Shown here: piece after piece, positions 62,368-64,000 of the stretch
How positions within the stretch are numbered: position 1 is the first letter of the stretch
How the letters are laid out: each line of letters opens with the position of its first letter
DNA from: Paragordius varius
Lineage: Eukaryota > Nematomorpha
DNA: 64,000 bases
Reading direction: 5' to 3'
Assembly (NCBI GenBank): GCA_964247055.1
Contig: OZ176050.1
Coordinates: forward strand, 7,254,001 to 7,318,000
The notes under the pieces: generated by a model
What the model saw: only the letters and a program-made list of their open reading frames with translations
Told to the model about the DNA's origin: nothing
Databases searched by the model: none
Translations under genes and position numbers: made by a program

Positions 62368-63728
62368 TAGATTTTCAGACGGAAACAATTGATTATTGTT
62401 ATTTTATTTGTCCATATATATCTTTTGTCATACCACTTACAGTCTAAATTCACCCTTTAACAATTCAAATTCACACTTGACCAATTAAAATTCACCGTAA
62501 AAAAACAATTAGGTGTTTTCGAACTAATATAACTCATTATTAATATGAAATATATATTTATGCATATATTATTTCAGTGTAATTTTAATTTTAAACATAA
62601 TTTTATTTTTTTTAAATATGTTAAAATATAGGAAATTTTTAATTTTAGAAAACAAATAATTTATTTAAGGGTGAATTTGCATTCAAGGGTGAGTTTGAAA
62701 TCAAGGGTGAATTTGAATAAATGGTATATATTTTTAAAAAAAATTATTATCGATAATGTCAAAAGATGAAATTGACATTTTATATGCTAACCGAAGATTA
62801 ATGCGTGTTAAAATCATGTAATAGGTTGTAAAACAACGAACGGTTTCATAAATTTTCCTAATTTTTATACGTTGTAAACTTTATTTTTGCTTTAATTTTT
62901 ATAATTGGCCTGTGTGTAATATTTTTATCTTATATTTTTCAAAACACGATATAATTATTTCAAAAATAGCTTGATTGTAATCCAATTTACTTTTTGTGTT
63001 TAAAAAATAAATGGTAATAATTAGTTGTGTATAGATTTACAAAATTGACAAAAAATTATATTTAACCAAAAACAATTGGGAAGAAAATTATTTTTGCAAA
63101 CTGTTGCGGTTCCAATAAACCTTATCACAAAAATATTTACCATTGAAAAGATTTAAAGTCCAAACGTAAATGTAATATCCTGAATCCATTTCCTCGTCTG
63201 ATCCATTAATGTTATTCAATCCTGGTTGAACGCTAAAAAATACAAAAATTAGATATATTCCCACAAAATGCAAAAGATCAATTTTTTAAAACGACATCTT
63301 CACTTTTCAAACGCTGATTATGTTTAGTATAACTTCTGTTACAAAATAAGGCATACATAGAGATGTAAATTAATAACTTATAATTATGACAATTCTAATC
63401 ATAAAGGGTAAAAAATTAAGGTTGAGAAACTGTTGCTGACTGTAAAATTTTTGTCTTTTCGTTTTTACGTTTTTTATCTTTTTAATATCAATTTTAAATG
63501 GTGCATTTCGTGGGGTAATGATTTAAAATTTTATAACAGAAATATTGATTAATTAAAAAATTTAGTAAACTACTTTTGTGGAGAAGAATCGAGAAAAACG
63601 ACAAGTACAATATAATAATCGACATTTTGGGTTAAATTGCTCAACATATTCATGTATAGTGGATCATTGCGTTTTTGAAACATGGCGTCAGGTTCAAAAA
63701 CATGTAATAGCTTAATATATGCCTGTTT
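25808..63728 (-). CDS. DmX-like / Rabconnectin-3 alpha homologue, 5' part beyond the window
   Basis: The protein scaffolds V-ATPase assembly: with WDR7 and ROGDI it forms the animal counterpart of yeast RAVE, acting on endosomes and synaptic vesicles and influencing Notch signalling. Here 64 exons (details in the block entries) join with GT-AG introns and a continuous frame into 3,369 residues plus a TAA. The N-terminus lies past the right edge. Order: N-terminal WD40 region, Rav1-type C-terminal domain (about residues 870-1310 of the visible part), long low-complexity linkers with conserved helical islands, and C-terminal WD40 repeats (from about 2965). Landmarks include INFCGFWPIALPMYVDI, LPQYHPKQLVELL, NALDAALFYIILNKKAVLQG and VRKMASHPSQDF. 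Family members are usually about 3,000-3,400 residues in full, so this one is longer, mainly through Asn/Ser-rich inserts. Introns range from 72 bp to 1.9 kb and are loaded with repeats. Confidence 0.93.
27686..27944. mobile_element. hAT-like non-autonomous element in an intron
   Basis: The left end is CAGGGATGTTTAACAAG. The right end read inward is CAGGGGTGTCCCTTTGCC. CAGGGGTGTCC-type termini are classic for hAT elements. The flanking octamers (ctctaaat and gtctgata) agree only partly, so target duplication is not proven. It is about 259 bp, noncoding, and lies in the intron between exons 27990-28050 and 27379-27536. Confidence 0.5.
28323..30472 (-). CDS. DmX homologue exons: approach to the C-terminal propeller
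   Basis: Exons in order: 30274-30472, 29748-29844, 29385-29443, 29216-29312, 28845-29040, 28323-28443. The protein reads RSVIPIKRLWLRLVRDERTH, EISGETKYIAK, MILSLLHKDKESVYAFALKS, EIGLASDRDIQELDIHQVL and YPIIPSTNSSMKYSDSFYLD. RS(I/V)VPIKRLW..LV..E and the ASDRDIQELDI region match the stretch that precedes the last WD40 repeats in DmX proteins. The 72 bp intron 29313-29384 is the shortest I found in the gene. Confidence 0.88.
29987..30249. mobile_element. CAGTAAAA-family element (MITE) in an intron
   Basis: The right end reads TTTTTGTCGTTACAATTTC then AATTTTTACTG, followed by TA. The left end is decayed (AGTTAAAAATTGAATTC after TA). It is about 263 bp, and its right end is 24 bases from the donor of exon 30274-30472. 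Same family as 59908-60169. Confidence 0.75.
30756..38185 (-). CDS. DmX homologue exons: second half linker and helical islands
   Basis: Exons in order: 38061-38185, 37215-37485, 36361-36633, 35609-35692, 35452-35532, 34673-35128, 34423-34498, 33379-33647, 32901-33013, 32483-32657, 31422-31631, 31100-31330, 30756-30825. Recognisable stretches: SIHLAIVETLYDFICLRRP, NALLSTILCLQDTAHSLSAC, LHLRVKKISDQYQRNARPSK, VGEFDVILNFWWQNFGAHL, QELKLFLAECLLAIHGSC, LLTYDACLLYRLVCLKLD, KFWMPPVKPLFATIFQK, PHSFTWTLIKLACIRAML and LAKRLYNFFERSPNHSQIDP. The exon 35452-35532 is the least certain, resting only on phase and splice sites (acceptor ATATAAAG). Asn/Ser-rich inserts account for the extra length. Confidence 0.85.
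35982..36218. mobile_element. CAGTAAAA-family element (MITE) in an intron
   Basis: TA, then CAGCATAAATCATAATTTT and AAGACAAAACGTAAAAACC at the left. The right end is TATTGTCTTTATAATTATT with TTTTACTA. The internal landmark, AGATATGGAGATGGAAATAGG, is in reverse orientation relative to 45074-45351. About 237 bp. Confidence 0.75.
37984..38022. repeat. TA microsatellite
   Basis: A (TA)n run of about 39 bp in the intron left of exon 38061-38185. Similar runs occur in other introns and may mark preferred insertion targets for TA-specific elements. Confidence 0.8.
38574..45692 (-). CDS. DmX homologue exons: variable linker with helical-repeat islands
   Basis: Exons in order: 45587-45692, 45363-45427, 44873-45032, 44486-44553, 43740-43940, 43250-43374, 43065-43171, 42323-42409, 41812-41972, 41466-41728, 40289-40463, 39072-39149, 38574-38759. 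Conserved islands are RPTRLEKRFLHMLICADPL, GDPFILSIALWRLGKRDRAL, SIFNFYSYLRKKLAMLNP, HLYFACAYTYIKIGCPMLAL with QILEKL, SLKWLACLCLLCQGL and LRVWLRFYIWLQGEIQAIS. Between them the sequence is polar and low in complexity. The donor of 41466-41728 is the end of a repeat element (CA^GTAAAAATTGG). Several introns here are mostly repeat. Confidence 0.88.
39201..39628. mobile_element. Short CACTGTGTGC-family element in an intron
   Basis: It starts CACTGTGTGCAAAAG after TA and ends TTTTTGCACACA. Its right ~250 bp match the arms of the fold-back element at 60505-61775 (for example around GGCCATAAGCTATCTCATG). It is about 428 bp and noncoding, in the intron between exons 40289-40463 and 39072-39149. Confidence 0.7.
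41411..41467 (-). mobile_element. CAGTAAAA-family element end that supplies a splice donor
   Basis: Reading on the minus strand, exon 41466-41728 ends CTTACA and the intron starts GTAAAAATTGGATATATAA, then GGGTAAAAACTAAAAG. TA-CAGTAAAAATTG is the family's terminus with its TA flank, so the last two exon bases (CA) and the GT of the donor belong to the element. The rest of the element toward the left is too decayed to bound. Confidence 0.65.
43441..43684. mobile_element. CAGTAAAA-family element (MITE) in an intron
   Basis: The left end, after TA, is CAATAAAAAATAAAATTATA then AAGAAAAAACATAAAAC. The right end is ACATTTTGTCTTTCGTTATA followed by ATTTATTTTAATTA. It is about 244 bp of the 365 bp intron 43375-43739. 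Confidence 0.7.
45074..45351. mobile_element. CAGTAAAA-family element (MITE) filling most of an intron
   Basis: The left end is CAGTAAAAATAAAAATTATA. The right end is ATATTTGTCTTTCATTTTT, CGGTTTG, then CGATTTTTAC. The internal landmark ACCAATTTACATCTCTATTT is at about 45211. It covers about 278 of the 330 bp of intron 45033-45362, ending 11 bases from the donor of the next exon in the window and starting 41 bases from the acceptor side. Confidence 0.75.
45787..50906 (-). CDS. DmX homologue exons: RAVE/Rav1-type conserved domain
   Basis: Exons in order: 50707-50906, 49768-49927, 49000-49287, 48559-48754, 47602-47695, 46862-47049, 46562-46672, 46140-46197, 45787-45871. The protein carries YFELECIPPLPLFVL, RRRSRSRTKSISL, LTAQEQMQLLALADTIVW, DGPGLRYCIALRQFNYV, SSAFAWAFHS, TWLDFKRYGCGWWVKDP, NALDAALFYIILNKKAVLQG, MKMYDFFRRDF, KNAFALLGK, YELAVAFFLLSQNVNDAIQ and VCLKNLKDLQLALVICRLF. 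This is the region shared with yeast Rav1 that contacts the V1 sector of the proton ATPase, and the best conserved part of the gene. At 47602-47695 the frame requires the second AG of an ACAGAG acceptor. The donor of 46140-46197 is CAA^GTATTA. Confidence 0.92.
47347..47580. mobile_element. CAGTAAAA-family element (decayed) in an intron
   Basis: The left part contains AATAGTAAAAGACAAATAG. The right part contains TTTTTATGTTTTGCCTATAA. The internal landmark ACGAGATGTAATGGTAATAC matches the family's centre in reverse orientation. Boundaries are approximate. Confidence 0.5.
47795..47878. repeat. Small inverted-repeat element, ATTGCTAG ends, short copy
   Basis: ATTGCTAGATAGCAAATGC at the left and GCTATCTGGCAATAATTAAT with AAAACTAGCAAT at the right, about 84 bp. 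It is related to 58091-58238. A partial relative with GGTATCTGGCAATACTTAAT lies near 37650. Confidence 0.45.
51914..56559 (-). CDS. DmX homologue exons: linker before the Rav1-type domain
   Basis: Exons in order: 56440-56559, 56043-56339, 55565-55759, 55086-55226, 53549-53720, 53073-53158, 51914-52087. The first encodes CPPILASWIRNGAFIFSADQ. The next two are polar and Asn/Ser/Lys-rich. Then follow NLANTLASIAARFDPFSEY, SHNLFESLFLAGKLPQYHPK with QLVELLGCGQIERV, GYLTRYLRLNDRAKAAAAM and PKKQPDIFVKLPEFTG. The LPQYHP.QL.ELL stretch is diagnostic for DmX/Rabconnectin-3. The 1.36 kb intron 53721-55085 contains a fold-back element. Confidence 0.85.
54301..54869. mobile_element. Fold-back element with TACCATT ends and ~21-28 bp subrepeats
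   Basis: Ends: TACCATTCGCACTGCGAGAG at the left and, read from the right, TACCATTAGCACATCAAGAG. TA is on both sides. Each end carries several tandem units of the type TCCTTGAACATTTCAAGTTGG, in opposite orientation on the two sides, around an A+T-rich core. It is 569 bp, noncoding, and lies in the intron 53721-55085. Confidence 0.8.
57001..57030. repeat. TA microsatellite
   Basis: A (TA)n run of about 30 bp, 77 bases from the donor of exon 57107-57286. Confidence 0.8.
57107..63728 (-). CDS. DmX homologue exons: N-terminal WD40 region
   Basis: Exons in gene order: 63574-63728, 63141-63232, 61785-62030, 59735-59875, 59317-59424, 59002-59191, 58523-58602, 57863-58012, 57107-57286. All have GT donors and AG acceptors, and phases agree. 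The protein shows LLHVFEPDAMFQKRNDPLY, DSGYYIYVWTLNLF, STPINFCGFWPIALP followed by MYVDIITISAVD, SLVIACSDATVRFL, VLIFECESSGGSDW and VQWLPCQDGTYLLL. The CGFWP..PMYVDI, ACSD.TVRF and FECES.GGS.W patterns are hallmarks of the DmX family. The exon at 59317-59424 uses a weak-looking donor (AAAAAA^GTTTTTTTG). The intron 59876-61784 holds two transposons. Earlier exons, with the true N-terminus, are outside the window. Confidence 0.88.
58091..58238. repeat. Small inverted-repeat element, ATTGCTAG ends
   Basis: It starts ATTGCTAGTTTTTTTAATTA with a second TTGCTAGAAAGCAT, and ends ACTATCCGGCAATATTTAAT then TTAGCAAT. A similar, shorter sequence lies at 47795-47878. The middle has no coding capacity. 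Confidence 0.45.
58707..58927. mobile_element. CAGTAAAA-family element (MITE), intact ends
   Basis: TA then CAGTAAAAACTAAAATCATA at the left. The right end is TTTTGCCTTTACAATTTTA then TTTTTTACTG and TA. It is about 221 bp in the intron 58603-59001. Inverted ends and TA flanks are complete, so this is one of the best copies for defining the family. Confidence 0.8.
59908..60169. mobile_element. CAGTAAAA-family element (MITE), best copy
   Basis: TA, CAGTAAAAATTGAAATTATA, CGGACAAAACGTGAAAAT at the left. The right end is ATTTTGCGTTTTGTCCGTAT, AATTTCAGTTTTGACTG, TA. It is 262 bp. The inverted ends are about 40 bp long and the TA flanks are complete, as for Tc1/mariner-type miniature elements. Its left end is 32 bases from the acceptor of exon 59735-59875. 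Confidence 0.85.
60505..61775. mobile_element. 1.27 kb fold-back element, CACTGTGTGC termini
   Basis: Arms 60505-61107 and 61169-61775 are reverse complements (~600 bp each) around a ~60 bp spacer. Ends are TGCACTGTGTGCAAAAA, flanked by TA. Arms share the blocks around CCTTAATTATCCTTAATTTT, CCATCTTTTGA and GTTTAGGTAGTAAATAATTA. Neither arm codes for a recognisable transposase. It sits in intron 59876-61784, with its right end ten bases from the donor of exon 61785-62030. Confidence 0.82.
62095..62120. repeat. TA microsatellite
   Basis: A (TA)n run in the intron 62031-63140. It is followed by AGATTTTCAGAC, the same flank as the TA run at 62331-62364, so a ~240 bp segment was probably duplicated in tandem here. 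Confidence 0.7.
62331..62364. repeat. TA microsatellite, second copy of a local duplication
   Basis: A (TA)n run preceded by TCTGATTAAATTATTTATGC and AAATAAGTAATACTT and followed by AGATTTTCAGAC, as at 62095-62120. The two blocks are about 240 bp apart and similar in order, which indicates a tandem duplication inside the intron. Confidence 0.7.
62431..62726. mobile_element. Inverted-repeat element with TACCACT ends and ~16 bp subrepeats
   Basis: The left end is TACCACTTACAGTCTAAATT. The right end read inward is TACCATTTATTCAAATTCAC. Each side carries three or four units of the type ATTCAAATTCACCCTT, mirrored across an A+T-rich core. It shares the TACCAYT terminus with 54301-54869 but not the subrepeat. 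About 296 bp, in the intron 62031-63140. Confidence 0.7.
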
Positions 63729-64000
63729 CTATAAAATATATAAATAAATGTTGAAATGTAAACATATGAAACTCATTTATATATATAGTAAGAATATACA
63801 ATAAAAAAGTAATAAGTAACTAATGTTTTTTATATAAAGAACAATATTTTTCGTTTTGGAATAAACTAACTGTACGATTATAATTGTAAATAATAGTAAA
63901 AACGATTGGTTATATTTAGAAAATAGTATCAAAAAATATATTTTTCTTTATAATTTATTTTACTTTTCATTTATCAATTTAATCTTTACTGTAGTAAAAA

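Noticed and set aside
1-63999. Retroelement, LTR or virus-like sequence
   Set aside because: No reverse transcriptase, integrase, capsid or terminal long repeats of that kind were seen. All repeats found are short inverted-repeat DNA elements or satellites.
1-63999. tRNA, rRNA or other structural RNA genes
   Set aside because: No cloverleaf with conserved TTCRANNC-type boxes or rRNA-like block was noticed by eye. A covariance-model search would be needed to exclude them.

Overview
The window is very A+T-rich animal DNA. The evidence for an animal is a DmX/Rabconnectin-3 gene carried in dozens of short exons with GT-AG introns, together with many short non-autonomous DNA transposons. I see no ribosome-binding sites, operons or other prokaryotic signals. 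Intron density and repeat content suggest an invertebrate with a repeat-laden, intron-rich genome, but I cannot name the phylum from the sequence.

Layout. (1) 1-3.1 kb: A+T-rich DNA with no gene I can support. (2) 3.1-7.8 kb: the last exon of an unrecognised plus-strand gene, a doubtful small minus-strand coding remnant, and a 1200-residue minus-strand open frame without introns, predicted to be disordered and of unknown family. (3) 7.8-19.8 kb: mostly intergenic. It holds a possible two-exon minus-strand gene (12.5-13.3 kb), a 215-residue two-helix membrane protein faintly like the CatSper auxiliary subunit TMEM249 (17.4-18.1 kb), one small hypothetical frame (18.5 kb), and two inverted copies of a ~575 bp element flanked by TTAA. 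(4) 19.8-24.4 kb: one large fold-back element of 4.5 kb. It has ~2.2 kb inverted arms carrying a ~108 bp tandem array, termini beginning CAGTATGC, and a TA at each side. (5) 25.8 kb to the right edge: a single minus-strand gene, the DmX/Rabconnectin-3 alpha homologue.

I assembled 64 exons of the DmX gene by hand. Every one of the 63 exon-exon junctions keeps the reading frame, and the exons total 10,110 nt (3,369 residues plus stop). The 5' part of the gene, including most of the N-terminal beta-propeller region, lies beyond the right edge. Known members of this family act with WDR7 (Rabconnectin-3 beta) and ROGDI as the metazoan counterpart of the yeast RAVE complex, which assembles the vacuolar-type proton ATPase.

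The most unusual aspect is what fills the introns. One family of ~220-280 bp inverted-repeat elements (terminus CAGTAAAAATTGAAATTATA, flanked by TA) occurs intact or decayed in many introns of the DmX gene, in both orientations. It often takes up most of an intron, and in one intron the element's own end CA^GTAAAAA is the splice donor. I saw no copy in the 25 kb of intergenic DNA. The same gene also hosts a 1.27 kb fold-back element ten bases from a splice donor, a short relative of it, two elements sharing TACCAYT ends but carrying different internal minisatellites, and a hAT-like element. No transposase gene was recognised, so all these elements look non-autonomous.
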